Assembly: GCA_018065885.1 (NCBI GenBank)
Contig: JAGHSL010000312.1
Location: 1 to 15,074 of the forward strand
Source of the DNA: Candidatus Limimorpha equi
GTDB taxonomy: Bacteria; Bacteroidota; Bacteroidia; Bacteroidales; F082
Length of the DNA: 15,074 bases
Direction: 5' to 3'
The translations under genes were made by a program, and so were the position numbers. Positions 1-7,298 of this stretch are shown in pieces; position 1 is the first letter of the stretch; each line of letters opens with the position of its first letter. Below the pieces are notes generated by a model. It had not been told where the DNA came from. It did not search any database and saw only the letters and a program-made list of their open reading frames with translations.

Positions 1-104
1 GCTTTTAGCTACTGGCCTGATTGTTCATTATCAAAAGTCTTACATGTGTGTTAAGGATTTGTTGAGCCAAAGGCCAGTTGACAGAAGCCAAAAGCCGTTA
101 CTTG
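1..104. other. Left-edge intergenic stretch with imperfect inverted repeat
   Basis: This is the short non-coding stretch beyond the stop codon of the MATE gene. Bases 1-16 (GCTTTTAGCTACTGGC) match the reverse complement of 80-95 at 13 of 16 positions. In addition, ACTGGCCT at 11-18 is exactly complementary to AGGCCAGT at 71-78. The two pairings compete for the same left arm. The region could be the transcript end of the minus-strand MATE gene, but no T-rich run typical of an intrinsic terminator follows either stem, so this is only a possibility. Confidence 0.3.
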
Positions 105-1493
105 TCATTTTCTTTGTCTGTTTTCGATTTCAGCAACTGAGAACACTCTCCTTTGGGTCAACATCAAGACAAAAGCAAGAATGGCACCCAAGGTGTCTGC
201 TATCGTCATCGATGACCACACACCCGTCAAACCTGATTGGTTGAGGTTGAGGAAAATATTCGGAACGATGTAAATAAGCGGTATCAAGAACAAAACCTGA
301 CGCGAAAGGCTGGTCACAATGGCAATCCAAGGTTTGTCGATGGACTGGAAGAATTGCGAATTTGTAATGGTGAAACCGACCAACGGGAACATCACCATCA
401 TGAAACGCATAGCAGGAATGCCGATTTCGATAAGGTTGGCTTCCTTGGTGAAGGCGCGTAACAGAATATGCGGAATGGAAAGCGCCAGAATAGAACCCAC
501 CAAACCGACAAGCACATTGGCAATCATGGTGAGTTTGTAGACTTCCTTCAAGCGGCTCGGATGACCTGCACCGTAATTATAGCCGGCAATCGGCTGCATG
601 CCTTGGCAAAGGCCAATCATAAGCAAAATGCAGATGCTGCCGAATGAATTGACAATACCGTAAGCACCAACGGCAAGGTCGCCACCAAAACGGATGAGCT
701 GGCTGTTGAGCAAAGCCACCACAGCTGAGGCAGCCAAATTCATTGAGAATGGGCTGATGCCAATCATCAATATGTTTCTGAAAATATACAATTTAGGTGC
801 CCAAGCATGTCTTCTGAAACGGATGAACGATTTCTTTTGGAAGAAATGCCATACGGAAGCCACTGAGGAACAAGCCATTGAAATGGTGGTTGCCCAAGCA
901 GCACCGGCAATGCCCATGTCTAGGACATAAATGAAAATGGCATCGAGGATGATGTTCAGGATGGCACCGCCAGCCAAGATGAACATGGACTTGGTGGGAT
1001 AACCCGAAGCACGAATCAGACCAGTCAAGTTAAAAGTGACGGTGGTGAGGAACATGCCAGGAATGACGATGACCATGTATTCGCGGGCGTAGGCTATGGT
1101 TTCGGGTGTTGCACCGAACATGGTCAGAATCTTGTCCATGAAAGCATAAGAGAAGGAAACGAACAAGGCGCCGAAGAAGAAAGTCAGCAAAAGGCTGTTA
1201 CCAAGAATTTTTTCTGCCCAACGCACGTCTTTCTGACCCAACACAATGGACATTCGCGCCGAAGAACCTGCACCGACCAACGAACCGAAAGCATGGATGA
1301 TGTTCATGATCGGCATGGTGATGGCCAAGCCTGCAATGGCCAGCGAACCAACACATTGCCCTAAAAACACGCGGTCCACAATGTTATAGACCGATGCAAT
1401 GACCTGACTGATGATGGCAGGCAGGGCGTAAATCCACAATAAACGTTTTATACTTCTGGTTTCTAATTCTTTAGTCTTGTCCAACTGTTCCAT
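105..1493 (-). CDS. MATE-family multidrug/toxin exporter
   Basis: A polytopic inner-membrane protein of 462 residues, the usual length for the MATE family, with about twelve hydrophobic segments. MATE proteins export cationic or amphipathic compounds using an H+ or Na+ gradient. Visible family landmarks are the first helix with YNIVDRVFLG (about 36-45), the loop after the fourth to fifth helix with ILDAIFIYVLDMGIAGAAWAT (about 182-202), and QGMQPIAGYNYGAG (297-310) in the second half, the pattern seen in MepA/DinF-like members. The two halves repeat the same fold. The ATG at 1491-1493 is preceded by the minus-strand -7-like octamer at 1514-1521, leaving a leader of only about 14 nt. It is divergent from the SGNH/MBOAT operon and its substrate cannot be inferred. 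The family assignment is secure; no gene symbol is justified. Confidence 0.93.
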   Translation of the reverse strand: MEQLDKTKELETRSIKRLLWIYALPAIISQVIASVYNIVDRVFLGQCVGSLAIAGLAITMPIMNIIHAFGSLVGAGSSARMSIVLGQKDVRWAEKILGNSLLLTFFFGALFVSFSYAFMDKILTMFGATPETIAYAREYMVIVIPGMFLTTVTFNLTGLIRASGYPTKSMFILAGGAILNIILDAIFIYVLDMGIAGAAWATTISMACSSVASVWHFFQKKSFIRFRRHAWAPKLYIFRNILMIGISPFSMNLAASAVVALLNSQLIRFGGDLAVGAYGIVNSFGSICILLMIGLCQGMQPIAGYNYGAGHPSRLKEVYKLTMIANVLVGLVGSILALSIPHILLRAFTKEANLIEIGIPAMRFMMVMFPLVGFTITNSQFFQSIDKPWIAIVTSLSRQVLFLIPLIYIVPNIFLNLNQSGLTGVWSSMTIADTLGAILAFVLMLTQRRVFSVAEIENRQRK

Positions 1494-1513
1494 TCTTCAC
1501 ATTTTTGAGGGCG

Positions 1514-1521
1514 CAAAATTA
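1514..1521 (-). promoter_or_regulatory. Candidate -7 promoter element for the MATE gene
   Basis: On the minus strand the octamer TAATTTTG fits the Bacteroidota -7 consensus TAnnTTTG. It lies 20 nt upstream of the MATE start codon. I do not see a clear TTTG -33 element at the expected distance, so only the -7 half is supported. Confidence 0.5.
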
Positions 1522-1592
1522 CGGAAAAAATCAACAATCAGTTATGAATATACCTTTTTAAAATTAAGGGTAAAACCGACAAAACTTTTTCG

Positions 1593-1600
1593 TACCTTTG
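1593..1600 (+). promoter_or_regulatory. Candidate -7 promoter element of the SGNH/MBOAT operon
   Basis: TACCTTTG matches the Bacteroidota -7 consensus TAnnTTTG and lies just ahead of the first gene of the four-gene operon. Transcription would start near 1606, giving an untranslated leader of roughly 20 nt before the TTG at 1625. The -33 half is not distinct; only A/T-rich sequence is present. The in-frame TTG at 1598 lies inside this element and so is unlikely to be translated. Confidence 0.55.
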
Positions 1601-1624
1601 CCGCCTCAATTCAAGGGATTTGTT

Positions 1625-2548
1625 TTGAAACGCATCTTGTTGAAAATAAGGTTTTTACCAATTATCATCGCGGGGCTTTTGGCACTCGTTGGCGAAGCGT
1701 GTGCCAGAAATTCCGATTCTACGGCCATTGAGCATCGGCTTTCAAAACTCGCCACGAAAGCATTGCCGCTGCCTTACGATGATGTTTTGGTTTCCAAGAT
1801 AAAGGCCTTCCAAGCGAAACCGCTTGCCGCTGATTTCCTGAAATACGACAGCCTTTTTGAAGCCGAACTGCACAAGCACAATATGCCGGACGGCATGAAG
1901 TATCTGCCCGTCGCGTTGAGCGCCATGCAAAGAAACTACACCGATGGCGACCGTTGCGGTGTGTGGGCCATGCCGACTTTGGTGGCTTTGCGTTACGGCT
2001 TGGAAGTCGATGAAAATCAGGATGAAAGGTTTTCCATTGAGGCTTCCACCAAAGCGGCTTTGGATTATCTGTGCGATTTGTACGGTCAATATCAGAACTG
2101 GTGGTTTTGCATTTTGGCCTACACCAACAGCCCGACGGCACTTCATCACGCTTTGATGAGAAGCGACAAATATTTGGATTTGTGGGATTTGTATCATCAG
2201 AACCTGCTGCCCGATTCAAACATCATTCCCGATTTCATGGCTTGTTTTTATGTCTACAGTTCGGAAGACCGTTTGGTGGCGGAACCTGTCGCCGAAGTAG
2301 CTGAAACAAAACCTGACACTTTGGCGTTATCTGAAAGCAAACCTGCTGATACAAAAAAGCCCGTTGCTGAGAAAAAAGTTGAAAAACAAGAAGTTAGAAT
2401 TCAAAAATATACTGTGAAAAAAGGCGACACGTTGTCGAAAATCGCTCAGAAATATCATGTCCGGGTGTCAGACCTCAAGAAATGGAATCATCTGAAAAGC
2501 GACAGAATCCGTGATGGCCAGAAACTCATAATCAGGAAGAAACGATGA
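1625..2548 (+). CDS. LysM protein with a degenerate lytic-transglycosylase-like domain
   Basis: An exported protein of about 307 residues. Residue numbers here count from TTG 1598 (a longer 316-residue reading); subtract 9 for the start I favour, TTG 1625, which has AAGGGA about 7 nt upstream. No in-frame ATG lies near the beginning. A Lys/Arg-rich start and a hydrophobic stretch ending in ACA (about 33-36) form a signal peptide. Residues 75-185 follow the MltD/Slt pattern: KYLPVALSAM, GVWAMP, YGLEVD, DERFSIEASTKAALDYL and an AYTNSP segment. In active enzymes the first motif carries a catalytic Glu before the Ser (LPxxES); here the position is Leu107, and the usual AYNxG motif reads AYTNS. 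A Pro/Glu/Lys-rich linker (about 228-267) leads to a C-terminal LysM domain (268-316, YTVKKGDTLSKIAQKY), which binds peptidoglycan-type glycans. It overlaps the next gene by ATGA. It is probably a non-catalytic peptidoglycan-binding partner, although a different catalytic residue cannot be excluded. Confidence 0.82.
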   Translation: MKRILLKIRFLPIIIAGLLALVGEACARNSDSTAIEHRLSKLATKALPLPYDDVLVSKIKAFQAKPLAADFLKYDSLFEAELHKHNMPDGMKYLPVALSAMQRNYTDGDRCGVWAMPTLVALRYGLEVDENQDERFSIEASTKAALDYLCDLYGQYQNWWFCILAYTNSPTALHHALMRSDKYLDLWDLYHQNLLPDSNIIPDFMACFYVYSSEDRLVAEPVAEVAETKPDTLALSESKPADTKKPVAEKKVEKQEVRIQKYTVKKGDTLSKIAQKYHVRVSDLKKWNHLKSDRIRDGQKLIIRKKR

Positions 2549-4059
2549 AATCATACCGCATTTTATTATTTATTTTGGCAGTCTTTGCCTTGTTTGGAAT
2601 TGCCTGGTGGTTTTTTCCCGCCGAGGGCATAAAAATCGGCAATCTGAATTTGCGTTTTCCTTCCTACGCCCAAGCTCAAGAAGGCGAAAAGGAAGAAGTG
2701 GATGTTGATGCCGTCCTCGAAAGCGTCAACGAGAGTTTCGAGATGAAACAGTCGGAATCGCTCATCGACAGCCTTTGCTTCTTCCGCGATTATCTGACCG
2801 AAAATCCAAACCGAATCTATTTGCCAGGCGATGATTATGAGTTCTTTGACTCGGTTTTCGCCTTTTTCGAAAGTGCCTGCGACAGTGGCAAAATCTACCG
2901 CATCATGCACTATGGCGATTCGCAGATTGAAATGGACCGCATTTCTTCCGTCTTCCGTCAGAAGTTGCAGGAATTGTTTGGCGGCTCAGGTCCAAGCATG
3001 ATTCCGGCCATTCAGACCGTCCCGACCATTTCCGTTTCGCAGCGTGCTTCGGGCGTTTCGCGTTATGCCATCATTGGCGATTCCACTTCACACAAAGCCT
3101 CACACAACCGCTACGGCGTGATGACACAATTCGGACAAATCAACGGGGAAGGCAGCATTTCGTTCTCGCAATCGAATCATTCACAAGCATTTGATAATGT
3201 GAAGCAGATTTCAAAAATATCGGTTTTGCTCGGCCACAACAGCCAAGGCTTCACGGCTTCGCTGAAATGCGACACGATTCCGACCGAAGCCAAAGTTTTG
3301 GATGCCAACGATAGCGTTTCCGTCATCACTTGGGATTTGCCTGCCAACATCAAGAAAGGCACCATCACCATGCGCGGCAATGCTGAAATCTATGGCATTT
3401 TGCTTGACGGCAAACCTGGCATTGCGCTCGACAACATACCATTGAGAGGCTGTTCGGGAACCATTTTCACCCGCGTCAATCAGCAATTGCTGCGGCAATC
3501 CTACGAATTGCTTGATGCCAAGATGATTATCATGCAATTTGGCGGCAACCGTATGCCTGGCATCACGAACACTAATTCCATCGTGGCTTACATGCAGGAA
3601 CTTGAAAAACAGATTGATTATGTGAAAACAGCCGCCCCCAATGCCACTTTCCTTTTCATCGGTCCTTCCGATATGGGCAAGAGCTACAACGGCGTGATGG
3701 GCACATGGAAAGGCTTGCCCGAACTGAACGATTCGCTGCGTGCCATGGCTTTGCGCAACGGCATGGCTTACTGGGATATGTTCCATGTGATGGGCGGCGA
3801 AGGCTCGATGGCGCAATGGGTGAAACACAGTCCGGCCTTGGCAGGACCTGATTATGTGCATTTTACATTTACGGGCGCTCAGGAAATTGGCGCGGATTTG
3901 GCCAAATCGTTCACCACTTATTACGATTTCTACAAACTGCGTCAGCATGTGCCTCATAAAACCATTGCAGAATACGTTAAGCGTGCTGCCGACAGTTTAC
4001 CTCCGCCTTTGCGTTATCAGATTCCGAGCTATCAACCTTTCAAAAAAGTGAAACAATGA
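2545..4059 (+). CDS. Membrane-anchored SGNH/GDSL hydrolase-fold protein (candidate envelope O-acetyltransferase or esterase)
   Basis: A 504-residue protein with one N-terminal membrane segment (about 5-24), then an acidic linker and a periplasmic domain. SGNH landmarks are all present: block I HYGDSQ with nucleophile Ser126, block III FGGN with Asn335, and block V DYVH with Asp436 and His439. The distance from Ser126 to Asn335 is 209 residues, well above that of a minimal SGNH domain. The intervening part (about 200-310) looks like alternating beta strands (KISVLLG, TASLKC, GTITMRG, EIYGILLDG). An inserted beta domain of this kind is known in the peptidoglycan O-acetyl esterase Ape1. The next gene has the same plan, so the two are divergent paralogues. 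The start codon overlaps the upstream stop as ATGA and the end overlaps the downstream start in the same way. With an MBOAT gene in the operon, a role in O-acetyl transfer to, or removal from, an envelope polymer is inferred. Substrate and direction are unknown. Confidence 0.85.
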   Translation: MKSYRILLFILAVFALFGIAWWFFPAEGIKIGNLNLRFPSYAQAQEGEKEEVDVDAVLESVNESFEMKQSESLIDSLCFFRDYLTENPNRIYLPGDDYEFFDSVFAFFESACDSGKIYRIMHYGDSQIEMDRISSVFRQKLQELFGGSGPSMIPAIQTVPTISVSQRASGVSRYAIIGDSTSHKASHNRYGVMTQFGQINGEGSISFSQSNHSQAFDNVKQISKISVLLGHNSQGFTASLKCDTIPTEAKVLDANDSVSVITWDLPANIKKGTITMRGNAEIYGILLDGKPGIALDNIPLRGCSGTIFTRVNQQLLRQSYELLDAKMIIMQFGGNRMPGITNTNSIVAYMQELEKQIDYVKTAAPNATFLFIGPSDMGKSYNGVMGTWKGLPELNDSLRAMALRNGMAYWDMFHVMGGEGSMAQWVKHSPALAGPDYVHFTFTGAQEIGADLAKSFTTYYDFYKLRQHVPHKTIAEYVKRAADSLPPPLRYQIPSYQPFKKVKQ

Positions 4060-5321
4060 GAAGACTTTCATTAGTCATATTATTGTTTTTCAGCATCATA
4101 ACTGCATTAGCCCAGACAAAGCCATTGATGCGGCCTTTGCCGGAATATGGTTTTGCGCATTTCGACAGAAACCACATCCAGTATCCAGGCGATAGCTTAG
4201 CCATGGAGCGTTTTTTCCAGAAAATGGATTCCGTTGTGTTTATGGGCAAAGGCAACCTGAACATCATGCACATTGGCGGCTCGCACGTTCAGGCTGGCGT
4301 TTTCACGCAGCAGTTCCGCGACAACCTTTTGGAAATTGCTCCCGATTTAATTGGTGGACAGTATTTTGTGTTTCCTTTTTCGGCTGGCGGAACTAACAAT
4401 CCGTCTCACTACATTGTACGCTATTCGGGCGATTGGTCGTATTCGCGAAATGCAGTCCGCAAAGAAACCGACAAACGCATGGGCTTGGCAGGCGCGGCCA
4501 TTACCACAAGCGATGAGAACGCTTCGGTAAGCATCATTTCGCGTGCAAGAAGGGCCTCGTCACGCTCACCACAGTTTGTGTTCAACAAGGTGACAATCCT
4601 CGGTTTTTCCGACACCGACGACACGGCTCCCATTGTGAGCATCGATGGCACCACAATACAGGGGAAATACGATGAAGATCTGTCGACATTTGCCTTCACT
4701 TTGCCGCGCCTCACCGATTCCGTCTGCATCTGTTTCGATTCCGTTCCGGGCGAGTTCACCATTACGGGCATTTTGCTTGAAAACGGTATGCCGGGCATCA
4801 ATGTGCATGGCGTAGGCGTGAACGGCGCAAGTGTTCCTTCCTACTTGCGTTGTGATGATTTCGAGCGCGACTTAGAACTGATCAAGCCCGACCTGATTAT
4901 ATTCGGCATTGGCATCAACGATGCTTCGGAAAAGGATTTCGACAAGGAGACTTTCAAGCGCAATTATGCCCAACTGATTGAAATCATCCAGCGTGTCAAT
5001 CCCGATTGCGCCTTGTTGTTTATGAGCAACAACGACAGTTTCAGGAAAGTAAAAAAGAAAAAGTATCAAGTGAATACCAACGGCTTACTTGTTGAAATCG
5101 CCGTCAATGAAATGGGCAGAAAATACAATGCCGCCGTTTGGGACCAGTTTGACATTATGGGCGGATTGAAATCGATGCAAAAATGGCAGAACGAAAAACT
5201 GGCCCAAAAAGACAAGGTGCATTTCACGACCGCCGGTTATGAATTAATGGGCGATTTGCTGTATAACGCACTGATTGAAAGATATATGGAGCATCTCCGC
5301 TTAACTGCAAAGAAAAAATGA
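4056..5321 (+). CDS. Secreted SGNH/GDSL hydrolase-fold protein, paralogue of the upstream gene
   Basis: A 421-residue protein with a clear cleavable signal peptide (MRRLSLVILLFFSIITALAQ, cleavage near 19-20), hence periplasmic. The block I motif is HIGGSH with Ser76; the usual Asp before the Ser is Gly75, a position that is conserved but not part of the triad. Block III is FGIGIND with Asn288, and block V is DKVH with Asp386 and His389, so the catalytic set Ser/Gly/Asn/His and the Asp remain intact. As in its neighbour, a beta-rich segment of more than 100 residues separates blocks I and III and ends in GILLENGMPGI, comparable to GILLDGKPGI in the upstream protein. The closest functional model is the Ape1/PatB type of peptidoglycan O-acetyl esterase/transferase. 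It overlaps the upstream gene by 4 nt and lies 1 nt before the MBOAT start, so the three are almost certainly co-translated. Confidence 0.85.
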   Translation: MRRLSLVILLFFSIITALAQTKPLMRPLPEYGFAHFDRNHIQYPGDSLAMERFFQKMDSVVFMGKGNLNIMHIGGSHVQAGVFTQQFRDNLLEIAPDLIGGQYFVFPFSAGGTNNPSHYIVRYSGDWSYSRNAVRKETDKRMGLAGAAITTSDENASVSIISRARRASSRSPQFVFNKVTILGFSDTDDTAPIVSIDGTTIQGKYDEDLSTFAFTLPRLTDSVCICFDSVPGEFTITGILLENGMPGINVHGVGVNGASVPSYLRCDDFERDLELIKPDLIIFGIGINDASEKDFDKETFKRNYAQLIEIIQRVNPDCALLFMSNNDSFRKVKKKKYQVNTNGLLVEIAVNEMGRKYNAAVWDQFDIMGGLKSMQKWQNEKLAQKDKVHFTTAGYELMGDLLYNALIERYMEHLRLTAKKK

Positions 5322-5322
5322 C

Positions 5323-7188
5323 ATGTTGACATTTCCCGACATAGCGCTCAATTTCATTCAAAACCTCTTTTCGTTTGATAAGGAGCATCCGCTTTTGTTC
5401 ACCCAATTCTATTTTTGGGCATTCTTTGCCATCGTGTTTGCGATATTCTGCCTTTTCAAGAACAAGACCCTACTGCGAAACAGTTTCCTGTTTTTCGTCA
5501 GCTTGTTCTTCTATTACAAGACCAGCGGCCTGTTCACACTGATTCTGATTTTCACGGTTATTTATAATTTCTTTGCGGGAAAATGGCTTTATTCGCGCAA
5601 GAAAGACTGGAGCCGGAATACGGTTTTGGCCATCAGCATTATCGTCAACTTGCTGACTTTGTGCTATTTCAAGTACGCCTATTTCTTCACCGATGTGGTG
5701 AACAACATATTCGGAACCCATTTTGCAGTCTTCGATGTTTTCTCATGGATTGGCAACGAGATCACGAACAGCAACCGCTTCAATGTCGATGCCATTTTGC
5801 TGCCTGTGGGCATTTCGTTCTTCACTTTCCAGGCCATCAGCTATGTGATGGACGTCTACCGCAAACGCATTGAACCTGTGAAGAATATCCTTGATTTCGG
5901 CTTCTACATCAGTTTCTTCCCGCAGCTGGTGGCTGGTCCAATCGTGAGGGCCAACGAGTTCATTCCGCAACTGCACAAGAAGTATTTCCTGAGCCGCACG
6001 CAGTTCGGCATCGCCGTTTTCTGGATTGTGAACGGCTTGGTGAAGAAAATCGTGCTGAGCGACTACATCGCCATCAATTTCATCGACCGCGTATTTGAAA
6101 ATCCGCTTTTGTATTCTGGTTTTGAGAATTTTACGGCTTTGTTCGGTTATTCCTTGCAGGTCTATGCCGATTTCTCAGGCTATACCGACATTGCCATCGG
6201 CGTTGCCATGCTGATGGGTTTCTATCTGCCGAAAAACTTCAATTCGCCTTACAAGGCCAAGAACCCGGGCGAATTCTGGAAACGCTGGCACATTTCGCTT
6301 TCAAAATGGTTGCAGGATTACCTTTACATTCCGCTCGGCGGCAACCGCAATGCCTCTTTCGGCACCTACGCCTGCATTTTCTCCATTGCCGCAATCGGAA
6401 CCATCCTTTCGGGCAGCTTCTGGGTGGCGGCCATCGTCGCTCTTCTTGCGGGAATCATTGGCATAGTGGCGATTGAAAAACCCGAAAAACGGCGCAAAAT
6501 TACGACGAACCTCAACTCGATGGATACCATGCTGTTAGGCGGCCTTTGGCATGGCGCAAGCTGGAATTTCATGATTTGGGGTGGCTTGAACGGCATCGGC
6601 ATGATTGTCTACAAGTTCTGGAAAGACTGGACGGTCTACACACGCACTTTGGTCGTCTTCATGCTGACGCTTGTGCTTGGTGCGCTTTGTCAGTATTTCC
6701 CAAGGCCGGTGTTCAACATGTTCTTCGTTTGGATTGCCATTATCTTTATTGGCAACCTTATCAGGATGATTTACAATCTGTTGCACGGCAAAAAAACGAT
6801 GCAATGGTTGCAGGATGCCTGGGCGATTTTCCAGACTTTCACTTTCATCACCTTCACGCGACTGTTCTTCCGTTCAGGTTCGAACCTCGACCCAGCCGAA
6901 GCCAACGAAACGGCTTGGAACACAGCCAAAAACATGGTCAACCAGATTGGAAGCCACTGGAATTTGAAAGTCATTCCCAACATTGCCTACAATTATCGTT
7001 ATGTGTTCGGCCTCATTGTCTTAGGCTTGATCATCCACTGGCTGCCCGAAAACTTCAAGCGCCGCTACCGCATTTGGTTTGCCAAGATGCCAATCCCGCT
7101 GATGGTTTTCGTAGTTGCTCTGATTGTGTTCGTCATCTATCAGTTCATTACCGCTGATTTGCAATCGTTTATTTATTTCCAGTTTTAA
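5323..7188 (+). CDS. MBOAT-family membrane O-acyltransferase (AlgI/PatA/DltB-like)
   Basis: A polytopic inner-membrane protein of 621 residues. MBOAT proteins of the AlgI/PatA type take an acyl group, usually acetyl from a cytoplasmic donor, and present it to a periplasmic SGNH partner. Hallmarks are LLPVGISFFTFQAISYVMD (about 158-176), VAGPIVRANEF, YADFSGYTDIAIG, then NPGEFWKRWHISLSKWLQDY with conserved His323, IPLGGNR (336-342) and GGLWHGASWNF with the catalytic-type His410. The C-terminus ends in FIYFQF, common in AlgI-like proteins. It is longer than typical AlgI: between GGNR and GGLWHG there are about 63 residues where roughly 16-20 are usual. This extra piece has two hydrophobic stretches (about 348-377) and a charged EKPEKRRK turn. 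The ATG lies 1 nt after the preceding stop. The family is certain; the acyl donor and the final acceptor are inferred from the two SGNH genes and the LysM gene upstream. Confidence 0.93.
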   Translation: MLTFPDIALNFIQNLFSFDKEHPLLFTQFYFWAFFAIVFAIFCLFKNKTLLRNSFLFFVSLFFYYKTSGLFTLILIFTVIYNFFAGKWLYSRKKDWSRNTVLAISIIVNLLTLCYFKYAYFFTDVVNNIFGTHFAVFDVFSWIGNEITNSNRFNVDAILLPVGISFFTFQAISYVMDVYRKRIEPVKNILDFGFYISFFPQLVAGPIVRANEFIPQLHKKYFLSRTQFGIAVFWIVNGLVKKIVLSDYIAINFIDRVFENPLLYSGFENFTALFGYSLQVYADFSGYTDIAIGVAMLMGFYLPKNFNSPYKAKNPGEFWKRWHISLSKWLQDYLYIPLGGNRNASFGTYACIFSIAAIGTILSGSFWVAAIVALLAGIIGIVAIEKPEKRRKITTNLNSMDTMLLGGLWHGASWNFMIWGGLNGIGMIVYKFWKDWTVYTRTLVVFMLTLVLGALCQYFPRPVFNMFFVWIAIIFIGNLIRMIYNLLHGKKTMQWLQDAWAIFQTFTFITFTRLFFRSGSNLDPAEANETAWNTAKNMVNQIGSHWNLKVIPNIAYNYRYVFGLIVLGLIIHWLPENFKRRYRIWFAKMPIPLMVFVVALIVFVIYQFITADLQSFIYFQF

Positions 7189-7190
7189 AT

Positions 7191-7217
7191 TTTTATCGCC
7201 CAAAGAGGCCGATAAAA
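7191..7217. terminator. Hairpin between convergent genes, possible bidirectional terminator
   Basis: TTTTATCG (7191-7198) and CGATAAAA (7210-7217) are perfectly complementary. Two further C-G pairs can form above them across a one-base bulge, closing a CAAAGA loop. The hairpin begins 2 nt after the stop of the plus-strand MBOAT gene and lies between it and the converging minus-strand esterase gene. The A/T-rich base provides the U-tract on either transcript. Nothing else is evident in the remaining 80 nt up to 7298. Confidence 0.55.
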
Positions 7218-7298
7218 CCAACATAACAATTTGGTTTCTAAAAACAAAGATTGAAATGAAGTTGGGTGACGCGGATGGTTATAGAAAATGAATTTCTG

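Noticed and set aside
1598..1624. TTG at 1598 as the start of the LysM protein
   Set aside because: It lies within the TACCTTTG promoter element, and it would add nine residues ahead of an otherwise normal signal peptide. TTG at 1625 with AAGGGA upstream fits better.
3211..3957. Open frame of 248 codons on the minus strand
   Set aside because: It lies entirely antisense to the first SGNH gene, whose motifs are convincing. The antisense product is His/Arg-rich, with no recognisable domain, and is a by-product of codon bias.
6546..7157. Open frame of 203 codons in another plus-strand frame
   Set aside because: It overlaps the MBOAT gene out of frame and starts inside its conserved WHGAS motif; its composition is not protein-like.
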